Positions 50,312 to 59,353 of a stretch of DNA of 64,000 nt are shown piece by piece (the stretch's first letter is position 1; each line of letters opens with the position of its first letter). Both the position numbers and the translations under genes were made by a program. The DNA is from Amycolatopsis sp. FBCC-B4732 (GTDB lineage Bacteria > Actinomycetota > Actinomycetes > Mycobacteriales > Pseudonocardiaceae): contig NZ_CP095376.1 in the NCBI RefSeq assembly GCF_023008405.1, positions 1,512,001 to 1,576,000 on the forward strand, in the 5' to 3' direction. The notes under the pieces are model-generated. The model saw nothing but the letters and a program-made list of their open reading frames with translations. It did not search any database and was not told the DNA's origin.

Positions 50312-50625
50312 TAGTCGAACCTCACGATCGAGTTCACGGCGTCCTCTTCACCCGACTGGTAGCGCTTCGCGGCCTCGGTGACCTTGTCGGCGAACTCGCC
50401 GATCGTCTTCGAATACGCGTCGAACTGGTGCCGGGCCTTGTCCGTCCACGTGCTCGCGCCCGCGGCCATCAGCTGGCACGCCGGGTTGATCCCGAACATG
50501 CCGGGGTCGCAGACCATGCCGCCGACGAGGTCCGAGGTGGCCTTGAGGTTGCTCTGCAGCTCGTCGAGGTGCTTGCCGAAGGTGGCCAGTGGCTCCGAAG
50601 AGACCTTGAAGCCGCCGCCGCTCAC
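50311..50625 (-). CDS. Small WXG-like protein (type VII secretion substrate candidate)
   Basis: A 104-residue helical protein: [20 protein letters not shown] (residues 9-28), [20 protein letters not shown] (about 63-82) and a tail [20 protein letters not shown]. This looks like the small partner of ESX-type pairs, as DUF2580-style proteins do. It lacks a signal peptide. GTG 50625 overlaps the YbaB-like stop by 4 bp. It lies in one operon with the YbaB-like and the repeat protein. Confidence 0.7.
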   Translation of the reverse strand: MSGGGFKVSSEPLATFGKHLDELQSNLKATSDLVGGMVCDPGMFGINPACQLMAAGASTWTDKARHQFDAYSKTIGEFADKVTEAAKRYQSGEEDAVNSIVRFD

Positions 50626-51137
50626 CAGGGGTTCGATTCGTCGTCGAAGTGGTCGTCGGCCGGGGGACGGCGACGCGGGGCGGACGGCGGTGCGGGCGGA
50701 GCCGGCGGACGCGGCGGCGCGGGCGGGGCCGGCGGCGGGGTGGTTTCGGGGGGCTCCGGCGCCGCGAAGTCGCCGTCCGGCGGCGGATCCGGGGGCAGGA
50801 AGGAGCGGACCATGTCGGTCGACTCGCCGTCGCCGTTGATGGTCGCGAAGGAGTCGGCGACGGCGCGGGCGGTCTGGCGCTGCGCGTCGCGCACCGCGCC
50901 CATGATCGTCGCGGTCAGCCGCGCCGGACCCAGTTCGCACGCGCGGTGGCCGAGCTCGAGGTTCGTCAGGGCGCCGTTCGGGGCGAGCGTCACGGTGACC
51001 GCGCCGTCGCGGGTGCGGACCGTCGCCCCGGCCGCGGAAATCGCTTCGGTCAGCGCCGCGGCCTTCGTCTGCATCTCCCGGACCTGCCGTTCGAGCAGCA
51101 GCTGGAAGTCTTCACCTGGCCCCAGGTTCGGTTGCAC
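50622..51137 (-). CDS. YbaB/EbfC-family protein with Pro-rich tail
   Basis: A 171-residue protein. Residues 10-100 are a YbaB-like fold (LLLERQVREMQTKAAALTEA, VTVTLAPNGALTNLELGHRA). A Pro-rich low-complexity tail (about 115-171) follows and ends [11 protein letters not shown]. YbaB proteins bind DNA as dimers, but versions in ESX-linked operons often act with type VII substrates. GTG 51137 follows GAGGAG. First gene of the operon. Confidence 0.75.
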   Translation of the reverse strand: MQPNLGPGEDFQLLLERQVREMQTKAAALTEAISAAGATVRTRDGAVTVTLAPNGALTNLELGHRACELGPARLTATIMGAVRDAQRQTARAVADSFATINGDGESTDMVRSFLPPDPPPDGDFAAPEPPETTPPPAPPAPPRPPAPPAPPSAPRRRPPADDHFDDESNPW

Positions 51138-51314
51138 GAAATCGACTCCTCGAGACGGGGATCGGGCCGGCGCCCGTGATCCGGCCAGGCTAGCGCACCC
51201 CGGACGTTCATCCAGTGCTAGCCGGGGGTATGCCTGGATGTCTCCCCGAAGTTGCCCGCGAATGCCCCCCGATCGGGTTGACCCGGTCCGCGCTCCGGGT
51301 TGCACGATCGGGTC

Positions 51315-52325
51315 ATGACCGAACTGGACGACTACCGGCCGCTGGGCCGCTCCGGGCTGCGCGTCTCGCCGCTGGCGCTGGGCGCGCTGACCTTCGGCTC
51401 CGGCCCGCACTGCGCCGACGACGACACCGCCCGCGCGGTCTTCCGCGCCTACACCGGGCGCGGTGGCAACTTCGTCGACACCGCCGACAACTACAGCGCC
51501 GGCCGCAGCGAGGAGCTCGTCGGCGAGTTCCTCCGCGACGTCGGCCGCGACGACGTCGTGCTCGCCACCAAGTACTCCGGGCCCGGCTTCGACGGCGGGA
51601 AACCGCTTTCCGACCCCCGCCGCCGCAGCAACGGCCGCAAGAACATGGTCGCATCGCTGGAGGCGTCGCTGCGGCGGCTCGGCGTCGACCACGTCGACCT
51701 GTACTGGCTGCACATCTGGGACGGCTTCACCCCGGCCGAAGAGGTCATGGCGGCGTTCGGCGACCTCGTGCGCGCCGGCAAGGTCCGCGCCGTGGGCCTC
51801 AGCGACGTCCCGGCGTGGTACGCGACGAAGGCGGCGATGCTCGGCGGCCCGCCGGTGACGGCGCTGCAGCTGGAGTACTCCCTGATCGAGCGCGCGATCG
51901 AGGCCGAGTTCGTGCCGCTGGCGCGGGAGTTCGGCATCGCGGTCCAGCCGTGGGGCGCGATCGGCGGCGGGTTCCTGTCCGGCAAGTACACCCGCGACGG
52001 CGGCGGGGAAGGCCGGCTCGCCGAAGGCGCGCCCTACCGGTCCGCGGCGGAGACCCGCTGGGCGGTGCTGGACGTCGTCCGCGAAGTCGCGGCCGAGGTG
52101 GACGCGACTCCGGCCCAGGTGGCGCTGCACTGGGTGACGCGCCGCCCGTCGATGCCGGCGCCGCTGATCGGCGCCCGGTCACCCGGGCAGCTCGCCGAAA
52201 CCCTGGGCGCGCTGGCGCTGGAGGTGAGTGACGCCCACCTCGACCGGCTGACCGGGGCGAGCGCGCCGGAACTGCCGTTCCCGCACGGCATCCTGGCCCG
52301 GCTCAACGCCGGGCTGCCGGGCTAG
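51315..52325 (+). CDS. Aldo/keto reductase
   Basis: A 336-residue NADPH-dependent (beta/alpha)8 reductase. The tetrad is visible: Asp and Tyr in FVDTADNYSAG, Lys in VLATKYS, His in LYWLHIWD. The cofactor-site LIGARSPGQLAETLGAL is near the C-terminus. It reduces a carbonyl of unknown identity. It is monocistronic, with its own promoter between 51138 and 51314. ATG 51315 is preferred over TTG 51300. Confidence 0.93.
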   Translation: MTELDDYRPLGRSGLRVSPLALGALTFGSGPHCADDDTARAVFRAYTGRGGNFVDTADNYSAGRSEELVGEFLRDVGRDDVVLATKYSGPGFDGGKPLSDPRRRSNGRKNMVASLEASLRRLGVDHVDLYWLHIWDGFTPAEEVMAAFGDLVRAGKVRAVGLSDVPAWYATKAAMLGGPPVTALQLEYSLIERAIEAEFVPLAREFGIAVQPWGAIGGGFLSGKYTRDGGGEGRLAEGAPYRSAAETRWAVLDVVREVAAEVDATPAQVALHWVTRRPSMPAPLIGARSPGQLAETLGALALEVSDAHLDRLTGASAPELPFPHGILARLNAGLPG

Positions 52326-52380
52326 CCGCGAGTCGCAGGGTGTTCGACGGCCGGGGTCGGCGGAGCTCGGCCGTGCGACG

Positions 52381-52848
52381 CTAGCCGTGGCCGTGGTGGC
52401 CGTCGTCGGCGACCGTTTCCGCGTGCGGCTCGCCGTCGCGGCAGGACACGAGCACCACGTTCTCGGTCCCGTCGTCCTTGAACTTCACCGACGCGGTGGC
52501 GGCCGGACCGCGGTCGACGTCGTCGGCGCGGAAGCCGGGGGCCGGGCTCCACGACAGCAGCTCGACCCGATCCCCGGTGCACTTCGCGACGAGGCTGCCG
52601 CCGGGAACGGTCAGGCCACGCGGTTCCGGGGCGCCCGGCGCGGTCGTCGTGGCCGGCGGGACCGGCGCGGAAGTGCTGCTCGCGGGCAGCGTTTCCAGGG
52701 CGCGGGCCACGTCGCCGGCCGAGAGCGGCTGGTTCTGCGGGCCGAGGATGCCCGCGCCGACGACGTCGAGGGCCACCGTGCCGACGCCCGCGGTCGCGGC
52801 GGCGGCCAGCAGCCAGGCCGCCGCCATCAGCACCCCGCGCCTGTTCAT
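52381..52848 (-). CDS. Membrane-anchored protein with His-rich end
   Basis: A 155-residue protein with one N-terminal helix (about 8-28), a Pro/Thr linker (56-74), then a folded part (GLTVPGGSLVAKCTGDRVEL, NVVLVSCRDGEPHAE) with two cysteines that could pair. The last residues are DDGHHGHG. The His-rich tail suggests metal binding. Divergent from the two-component system, whose downstream gene also encodes an Asp/His-rich exported protein. Confidence 0.7.
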   Translation of the reverse strand: MNRRGVLMAAAWLLAAAATAGVGTVALDVVGAGILGPQNQPLSAGDVARALETLPASSTSAPVPPATTTAPGAPEPRGLTVPGGSLVAKCTGDRVELLSWSPAPGFRADDVDRGPAATASVKFKDDGTENVVLVSCRDGEPHAETVADDGHHGHG

Positions 52849-52949
52849 CCGTCCACTGTGCCATCCGGGCGGGTTAAAGCGCGGCTAAGCCGTCGTTAGC
52901 GTTCGCCTGGAGCCCGGTGAAGCGGCTCCGCGTGTGTAGCCTCCCGGAC

Positions 52950-53639
52950 ATGGCGACCGTGCTGCTCGTCGAGGACGACCCGACCATCCGCACGGCCGTG
53001 CTGCGCGCGCTGACCGAGCGCGGGCACGCCGTGACGTCCGCGCCGACCGCGATGGCCGGGCTCCAGGCCGCCGTCACCGACCGGCCCGACGTCGTGCTGC
53101 TCGACCTGGGCCTGCCCGACCTCGACGGCCGTGAGGTACTGCGGATGGTCCGGGCGGTCAGCGCCGTGCCGATCATCGTGGTCACCGCCCGCGGCGCCGA
53201 GGAGGAGATCGTCCGGCTGCTCGACGCGGGCGCCGACGACTACGTGGTCAAGCCCTTCGGCGGCGCCCAGCTCGACGCCCGGATCCGCGCCGTGCTGCGG
53301 CGCAGCGAGCCGGAGGAGACGACGGCCCCGGTGGTGGTCGGCGGCCTGAGCGTGGACGCGCGGACCCGGCAGGCGTCCCTCGAGGGCGAGCCGCTCGACC
53401 TCACCCCGCGCGAGTTCGACCTCCTGCACTACCTCGCGAGCCGGGCGGGGACCGTGGTGAGCAAGCGCGAGCTGCTCACCGACGTCTGGAAGCTGCCCTA
53501 CGCCGGCGCCGACAAGACCGTCGACGTCCACCTGTCGTGGCTGCGGCGCAAGCTCGGCGAGACCGCGCAGGAACCGCGGTACCTGCACACCGTGCGGCGG
53601 GTCGGCGTCCGGCTGGCCGAGCCGGGGGCCGGCGCGTGA
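52950..53639 (+). CDS. OmpR-type response regulator
   Basis: A 229-residue regulator. Receiver domain: acidic pocket E8-D9-D10, phospho-acceptor Asp52 (LLDLGLPDLDG) and Lys of VVKPFGG near 102. Winged helix from about 130 to 222 (LDLTPREFDLLHYLASRAGT, HLSWLRRKLGE). It pairs with the overlapping histidine kinase and likely controls the adjacent exported proteins. Confidence 0.95.
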   Translation: MATVLLVEDDPTIRTAVLRALTERGHAVTSAPTAMAGLQAAVTDRPDVVLLDLGLPDLDGREVLRMVRAVSAVPIIVVTARGAEEEIVRLLDAGADDYVVKPFGGAQLDARIRAVLRRSEPEETTAPVVVGGLSVDARTRQASLEGEPLDLTPREFDLLHYLASRAGTVVSKRELLTDVWKLPYAGADKTVDVHLSWLRRKLGETAQEPRYLHTVRRVGVRLAEPGAGA

Positions 53640-54907
53640 GGAAGCGGCTCGCCGTCCTCGTCGCCGCCGCGATGAGCCTGGTGCTGGTGGCGTTCCTGGT
53701 GCCGCTGGCGATCCTGCTGCAGTCGGTCACCGCGGACCGCGCGGTCACCGCCGCCACGGCGAAGGCCCAGTCCCTGACGTCCCTCGTGGCGACGGCGGGG
53801 ACGGCGGCGCTGCGGCCCGCGGTCGACCAGCTCAACACGACCGCGGGCCACCCGGTGACCGTTTTCCTGCCGGACGGCACGGTGCTCGGCGCGCCCGGCC
53901 CGCGCACGCCGGGGGTCATGCTGGCCGCGGCCCAGGGCAGCAGCCTGACCGTCGAAGGCGACGACGGTCGGGAGATCCTGGTCGCCGTCCAGGGTCTGCC
54001 GCGGGGGACCGCCGTCGTGCGGGCCTTCGTGGACCGGGCGGAGCTGACCCGCGGGCTGGGCGCGGCCTGGCTGGTCCTGGCCGGGCTGGGGGTGCTGTTG
54101 CTGGCGCTCGGGGTGTTCGTCGCCGACCGGCTGGCGCGCTCGATCGTGCGACCGGTCCACGAGCTCGCGGCGGTTTCGCGCCGGCTCGCCGACGGCGACC
54201 TCGATGCCCGCGCGCGGCCCGGCGGCCCGGGGGAGGTGCGGTCGGTCGCGGCCGCGTTGAACCTCCTGGCCGCCCGGATCCGCGACCTGGTCCGGCAGGA
54301 ACGCGAAGCCGTGGCCGACATCTCGCACCGCCTGCGGACGCCGTTGACCGTGCTGCGGCTGGACGCCGAGGCGTTGCGCGACCCCGAGGAAGCGGACCGG
54401 ATCACCGGCCACGCCGAAAGCCTGGAGCGCCAGGTGACCGCGCTCATCGACCAGGCGCGGGCGCGGGACGCGGCGCCGGGGGCGTGCGACGCGGCGCTGG
54501 TCGTCCGCGAACGGGCGGACTTCTGGGCGGTGCTGGCCCAGGACCAGGACCGCGCGGTGACGGTGGCGATCGACCCGGGCCCGCTGCCGGTCGCGGTCGG
54601 CGAGCCCGAGCTGGCCGCGTGCCTGGACGCGTTGCTGGGCAACGTCTTCGCGCACACCCCCGAGGGAACGGCCTACGCGATCCGGCTGTCGGCGGCGCCC
54701 GCGGGCGCCCGCCTGGAGGTCTCGGACGAGGGCCCGGGCTTCGACGAGGTCCCGCGCGGCGAGAGCGGCGCCGGTTCGACCGGGCTCGGGCTCGACATCG
54801 CCCGCCAGACGGCGCGGGCGTCCGGCGGGACGTTCAGCGTGACCCGCGCGCGGCCGCACGGCGTCCGGATCGCACTGGAACTCGGCGCGGCGTTAGGGAT
54901 GCCTTAA
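53636..54907 (+). CDS. Sensor histidine kinase
   Basis: A 423-residue membrane kinase. Two transmembrane helices (about 8-30 and 140-162) flank a sensor region of about 110 residues. HAMP follows (about 163-215), then the H-box ADISHRLRTPL, and an HATPase domain with N-box LDALLGNVFAHTPEG and G-box TGLGLDIARQT. GTG 53636 overlaps the regulator stop by 4 bp. The signal is unknown; the His-rich neighbours suggest metal or another envelope cue. Confidence 0.94.
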   Translation: MRKRLAVLVAAAMSLVLVAFLVPLAILLQSVTADRAVTAATAKAQSLTSLVATAGTAALRPAVDQLNTTAGHPVTVFLPDGTVLGAPGPRTPGVMLAAAQGSSLTVEGDDGREILVAVQGLPRGTAVVRAFVDRAELTRGLGAAWLVLAGLGVLLLALGVFVADRLARSIVRPVHELAAVSRRLADGDLDARARPGGPGEVRSVAAALNLLAARIRDLVRQEREAVADISHRLRTPLTVLRLDAEALRDPEEADRITGHAESLERQVTALIDQARARDAAPGACDAALVVRERADFWAVLAQDQDRAVTVAIDPGPLPVAVGEPELAACLDALLGNVFAHTPEGTAYAIRLSAAPAGARLEVSDEGPGFDEVPRGESGAGSTGLGLDIARQTARASGGTFSVTRARPHGVRIALELGAALGMP

Positions 54908-54980
54908 GGTGCGGGCAGCGCGCCGCTAGCGTCCGGTGCGTGAAGCTCCTTTTCGTTGACAGGCAACGAAAGGAACGCAC

Positions 54981-55427
54981 ATGCGCAAGATCCTGGTGAT
55001 CGCCGCGGCCGGTGCCGCGCTCGCGGTGGGCGGCACGACGGCGGCCCTGGCCCAGTCCGGCGCCGACGACGGTCGCCCGACGACCAGCACCCCCGCAAGC
55101 GCGGCGACGACCACGGGCTCCCGGCCGAGCAGCACGCACGACCTGGGTGACGACCGCGGTGGCCGCGCCACGCCGAGCACGTCCGCGACCCGCAGCCACG
55201 ACCTGGGCGACGACCGTGGCGGCCGGACCACGCCGGGCAGCTACCCGACGCGCACGCACGACGTCGCCGACGACCACGGCGGCCGCACGACGCCGGGCAG
55301 CTATCCGACGCGCACGCACGACCTCGGCGACGACCACGGCGGCCGCACCGCGGAACCGGGCGACGACCACGGCGGTCACGGCGGTGAGCCGGGTGACGAC
55401 CACGGCCGCCACGGCCGCGACCACTGA
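54981..55427 (+). CDS. Exported Asp/His/Gly repeat protein
   Basis: A 148-residue protein. A signal peptide (MRKILVIAAAGAALAVGG, cleavage near ALA-Q25) precedes a Thr/Ser linker. Then come about five tandem repeats of DLGDDRGGRTTPGSYPTR-type units, each with DD(R/H)GGR, ending in GDDHGRHGRDH. The repeated acidic and His residues could chelate Ca2+, Zn2+ or another metal, or simply be disordered. Located 73 bp after the sensor kinase, it is a likely member of its regulon. No family known. Confidence 0.75.
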   Translation: MRKILVIAAAGAALAVGGTTAALAQSGADDGRPTTSTPASAATTTGSRPSSTHDLGDDRGGRATPSTSATRSHDLGDDRGGRTTPGSYPTRTHDVADDHGGRTTPGSYPTRTHDLGDDHGGRTAEPGDDHGGHGGEPGDDHGRHGRDH

Positions 55428-55446
55428 CCCCGGCTCGCCGAACGCC

Positions 55447-55493
55447 GTGAACGACTCTTTCACCACGTCCGACGCGGTGAAAGAGTCGTTCAC
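55447..55493. repeat. Dispersed repeat, inverted GTGAACGACTCTTTCAC pair
   Basis: GTGAACGACTCTTTCAC (55447-55463) and its exact reverse complement (55477-55493) are separated by a 13-bp spacer with CGTCCGACG. Same family as at 19949-19996. It lies between convergent genes and so may serve as a bidirectional terminator. Confidence 0.88.
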
Positions 55494-55539
55494 GACACCC
55501 GGACCGTGCTGTCCACAGTGGACCGGCCGGGCGAGACCC

Positions 55540-58500
55540 TCAGCCCACCGGTACCCCGCGCACCTGGACCGGTCCACGGGTCGGGTCGAGCTCGACCGCC
55601 TGCTCCACCCCGGCCGGCGTGAGCACGTCGAACGCCTTCGGCGCCGTCGCCGGGTCCGCCGCGCACACCGGGGCGGTGCCGCCCGCCGCGCACAGGCCGA
55701 ACGTGTACTGCCCGGCCGTCGGCGTGAACGGCCTCGCCTGGTCGGGGGAGTTGCCGTCCTGCCCGGTCAGCACGACCGCGAACGTCCACCCGGCCGACGG
55801 CGTCCCGAACGCGGCCTTCGCCACGCTGATCGTGATGTACCGCGTCGCCTGCGAAGCCTGCACGGACGGCGAAGCGAGCGAAGCACCCGAAGCGTCGACG
55901 AGCGCCGGTTCCGCGAACCCTTGGACCTCGAGGCGCCGGCTCCACGCGTCCTGCGGCGCGATCGCGTACGCCCGGCTCGGGAACGGCGGCGCGGTCGACG
56001 TCGCCGTCGCGGCCGGGTCGTGCGCGTAGATCGTCAGCAGCTGGGCGCCCAGCGGCGAGCCGAACGTCGGGGACAGGTCGCGGACCTGCGCCCGGAACAC
56101 CAGGTTCGCGCCCGAGTCGATGACCTGGAAACGCTGCAGGTCGAACGCGCCGGCGTGGAAGTCGCCCGCCGTCGGGTAGGTGAACGTGCCCGGGCCGTTG
56201 TCGTCGCCGTCCGGGTCGGCCGTGTCGAGCAGGACCGTGCCGGTGACGAAGTCCGAGCTGATCGTCTTCTGCGCGTACCCGGTGCCCGCGCCGGTCGCGG
56301 CCGCCGTGACGACGTTCGCGCCGAGCGGGGTCGGCACCGTCGCGCGGAACGTCCCCGCCGCCGAGGCCCGGGTCGACAGCACCGTTGTCGTTCCCGCGTC
56401 GGTGGCCGACACCGCGAGGTCGACCCGGCTGCCGGCCGGCGCGGTGCCGGTGACCTCGGCCGTGGCGGCCGACACGGACGCGGGCGCGTCGAGCGTCACC
56501 GCCAGTGCCGCGGGCGGCGCGTGCGAGACGTACCGGGCGCGGACCTCGGCGGGCTGCTCGGGCAGCCGCCCGTCGTCGAGCGCCCTGGTCAGCCGCACCG
56601 ACTGCGACTGCGCCCAGCTCAGCGGCGCCACCGAGCCGACGGACTGCCCCGGGGTGAAGCCGATCGACGCCGTCCGCGGGTCCGACCCGTACGGCGACGC
56701 GGGCAGCGCCGGGTTTTCCCAGATCTGCTCGGGGATCAGCCCGGTGCCGCCGGTCTGCGCCCGCATCGCGCGCAGCAGCGCCGCCGCGCCCGCCCGGTCG
56801 CCGGTCTGCACGGCGTGCTCGCCGCGTTCCCCGGCGAGCACCGGCCACAGGTGCCCCGACCCGGTGTTCGTCGACGGCCACGGCGCCCCGGTCGGGCCGC
56901 AGTTCGTCGGGTCCGGCTCGTAGCAGTCGCCGTAACCGTCTTCGCTGCCCGCCGCCGAAGTGCCGTAGCGGTACCAGCCCGGCCCGGCGGGAGTGTCCTT
57001 TTTGATCACGCGGTCCACGACGGCGAGCGAAGCGGCGACGTCCGGGTCGTTCGCGGGCAGCACGCCGAGACGCGGCAGCTCGAGAAACCCGGCGTCGACG
57101 ACCGCACGCTGGTCGGCGTCGACCGAACCGTTGCCGAGGTTGTAGATCCACTCCGAGTTCGGATCGCCGTTCTTGGTCAGCCGCAGGAAGTACCGGCCGC
57201 CGTACGGGCCGGTCGACGTCACGGTCCAGCCCTTGATGCTGCGCTGGAAGTGGTCCGCGGTGGCCCGGTAGACGTTCGCGCGCGCCGGGTCGCCGTTGCG
57301 GTCGGCGATCACGCCCGCGGCGACGAGCCCGGCGATCTCGGCGGCGATGGTCGAGGGGGAGTAGCCGCCCTGTTCTTCCCAGCGCTCCGAACCGAACGCC
57401 GGCCCGTGCGCGACGACGAAGTCCGCCGCCGCCCGGATGTGGCCGGTGTAGAGCGTGCGGTCGCGGTCGAGGCCGGCCTGCAGCGCCATCAGGATCGGGT
57501 ACGCGCTCTCGTCGAGCTGGTCGCCACCGGAGTCGGGCGCCTTCTTGCCGTTGAGCATGGAGTTGCGCGGGAACCGGCCGTCCGGCTGCTGCTGGCGGGT
57601 GAACAGCCAGCGCACGCTCGCCCGCGCCGTCTCGCGGTCGCCGGCGGCGAGCAGGCCGGAGAAGCTTTCGTAGAGGTCGCGGGCGAAGATCTCGCGGTAG
57701 GAACCGAAGTACACGGGTTTGCCGCCGGGCGCGTCGCCCGCGGAGACCGCCTGGCCCCACGGGCTGCCGAGCGACGCGACCACCGCGCCCGGGAACGTCT
57801 TGTCCTCACTGGCCTTCAGCACGTTGACCGACTGGAAGTAGGCAGCGGAGTTTTCGGAGTCCTTGCCGCGCACCGGGATCAGCCCGTTGTCGTAGTCCCG
57901 CCACTCACGCGCGTACTGGCGCCGGCTCTGGTCGAACGGCGTGCGCAGGCTCGCCCCGGCAGTGGCGACGGCGGCCCGCGCGTCCGCGCCGAACCCGAGC
58001 GCCAGCACGGCGGGCCGGCGTGGCTGCAGGTCCAGCTGCGCGGTCTGCACCACGTTCCCGTTCGCCGCCGACGACGTCGTGTCGGTGAGCCGGTGGTCGC
58101 GGTCGAGCTGCGCGAGCCCGTCGCCCGCGGTGCCGGCGAAGCCGCTGGACGTCGCCAGGAACCGGCGGTCGGCGCGCAGCGCGGCGGCCAGCGGCGTGCC
58201 GTAGTCACGGGCCGGGGCGCTGGAAACCGTGTTCGCGTCGGCGCTGACCAGCGCGCTCGTCGCCGCGTCGACGGTCGCGGTGTCCCCGCCGCCGTTCGCC
58301 GGGCCACCCCCGCCGTTGCCGTTGATGCTCGCGTCGTAGCGGACGTAGACCTTGAGGTCACCGCCGGAGCCGCGCAGCGGATCCAGCCGGGTGCGGATCA
58401 GCACGCCGGTCCGGGCCGGATCGGCCAGGTACTCGGTGACCAGCCGGTACTTCCCGCTGCGCGGGGTCGACGTCACCTCGCAGGCCATCCCGCCCGCGCT

Positions 58501-58815
58501 CGTGCGGACCGTGTAGGTCATGTCGCGCGCCTGCAGGTCGGTGAACGTGCGCCCGTCGGTGACGGCGAACTGCAGCGACTCGACGTTCGTGTTGTCGATC
58601 ACCGGCGCGTAGACGTCGGACAGCACGCCGCCCGCCACCGTGAACCACGCCTTGCTCTGCGTGTTCCGCGCGGTGCCCAGGCAGTCCTTGCGGGCCAGGC
58701 CGAAGTGCGAGACCGCACCGGGCCCCGGTGCGGGTGCCGCGGCGGCCATCGGAACGGACAGCAGGGGCGCGGCCAGCACCGCGCACACCACCACGGACCA
58801 CGTCGACCGAGTCAT
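55540..58815 (-). CDS. Secreted GH15 glucoamylase/glucodextranase with C-terminal modules
   Basis: A 1091-residue extracellular enzyme. A signal peptide (cleavage near AAA-A27) leads to a glucodextranase-type N-domain (about 30-290) and an (alpha/alpha)6 GH15 catalytic domain (about 300-700). Catalytic acids are the Glu of LIPEQIWENP and the Glu of AGERGEHAV, both in family context. A bacterial Ig-like linker (about 760-850) and a C-terminal binding module (about 870-1091, DNGPGTFTYPTAGDFHAGAF) follow. It releases glucose from starch- or dextran-like glucans. Stands alone, opposite to the RsbW-like gene. Confidence 0.94.
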   Translation of the reverse strand: MTRSTWSVVVCAVLAAPLLSVPMAAAAPAPGPGAVSHFGLARKDCLGTARNTQSKAWFTVAGGVLSDVYAPVIDNTNVESLQFAVTDGRTFTDLQARDMTYTVRTSAGGMACEVTSTPRSGKYRLVTEYLADPARTGVLIRTRLDPLRGSGGDLKVYVRYDASINGNGGGGPANGGGDTATVDAATSALVSADANTVSSAPARDYGTPLAAALRADRRFLATSSGFAGTAGDGLAQLDRDHRLTDTTSSAANGNVVQTAQLDLQPRRPAVLALGFGADARAAVATAGASLRTPFDQSRRQYAREWRDYDNGLIPVRGKDSENSAAYFQSVNVLKASEDKTFPGAVVASLGSPWGQAVSAGDAPGGKPVYFGSYREIFARDLYESFSGLLAAGDRETARASVRWLFTRQQQPDGRFPRNSMLNGKKAPDSGGDQLDESAYPILMALQAGLDRDRTLYTGHIRAAADFVVAHGPAFGSERWEEQGGYSPSTIAAEIAGLVAAGVIADRNGDPARANVYRATADHFQRSIKGWTVTSTGPYGGRYFLRLTKNGDPNSEWIYNLGNGSVDADQRAVVDAGFLELPRLGVLPANDPDVAASLAVVDRVIKKDTPAGPGWYRYGTSAAGSEDGYGDCYEPDPTNCGPTGAPWPSTNTGSGHLWPVLAGERGEHAVQTGDRAGAAALLRAMRAQTGGTGLIPEQIWENPALPASPYGSDPRTASIGFTPGQSVGSVAPLSWAQSQSVRLTRALDDGRLPEQPAEVRARYVSHAPPAALAVTLDAPASVSAATAEVTGTAPAGSRVDLAVSATDAGTTTVLSTRASAAGTFRATVPTPLGANVVTAAATGAGTGYAQKTISSDFVTGTVLLDTADPDGDDNGPGTFTYPTAGDFHAGAFDLQRFQVIDSGANLVFRAQVRDLSPTFGSPLGAQLLTIYAHDPAATATSTAPPFPSRAYAIAPQDAWSRRLEVQGFAEPALVDASGASLASPSVQASQATRYITISVAKAAFGTPSAGWTFAVVLTGQDGNSPDQARPFTPTAGQYTFGLCAAGGTAPVCAADPATAPKAFDVLTPAGVEQAVELDPTRGPVQVRGVPVG

Positions 58816-58939
58816 CCGCCCATCCGATCACGGCGGGCGCACCACGCACCAGGGCCGAACGCAGCAGGGAAAGTCGTTGCTCGTGATTGAGATGCCGAAC
58901 CGGTGGGTAGCAAACCAACAGTCCCCCGGGGAGGTGAAC

Positions 58940-59350
58940 GTGGAAGAGCTCGGATCGGACGGCTGGCGGTACCGCGGTACGATTTCTCCGCGCACGTTGC
59001 CGAGCCTGCGCCGTCATCTGGTTTCGTGGTTGCGGCGGCGGGCCGGCGAGGAGGTCGGCAGACAGGCCGACGACGTCGTGCTGGCGTGCTGGGAAGCAAT
59101 GGCCAACGTCCTCGACCACGCCTACCGCGGCCGGCCGGGACTGATCGACGTCCGCGCCCGCGTCGACGACGAGGTGCTCGTCATCACCGTCGCCGACCAG
59201 GGCCGCTGGGAGTCGATCGCCGAGCGCGCGGACGGCGGCCGCGGCCTGCGCCTGATCCAGGCGCTCGTCGACGGGCTCGACCTCCGCTCCACCGACGACG
59301 GCACTGTGATCACCCTGACCTGGCCGTTCCCGGTGCGCCGCACCGCCTGA
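58940..59350 (+). CDS. RsbW-like ATP-binding anti-sigma kinase
   Basis: A 136-residue HATPase_c_2 domain: N-box CWEAMANVLDHAYRGRPG, then VADQGRW and the G-box GGRGLRLIQALVDGLDL. It should phosphorylate STAS-domain antagonists or bind a sigma factor. The GTG at 58940 is chosen since GGGGAGGTGA immediately precedes it. An ATG at 58892 would add 16 residues without a ribosome-binding site. It lies near a canonical STAS protein and a PP2C protein, which would complete a partner switch. Confidence 0.85.
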   Translation: MEELGSDGWRYRGTISPRTLPSLRRHLVSWLRRRAGEEVGRQADDVVLACWEAMANVLDHAYRGRPGLIDVRARVDDEVLVITVADQGRWESIAERADGGRGLRLIQALVDGLDLRSTDDGTVITLTWPFPVRRTA

Positions 59351-59353
59351 GGC

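Noticed and set aside
55012..58890. A 1292-codon plus-strand frame opposite the glucoamylase
   Set aside because: Antisense shadow of GH15 with Arg-rich low-complexity translation and no motifs.
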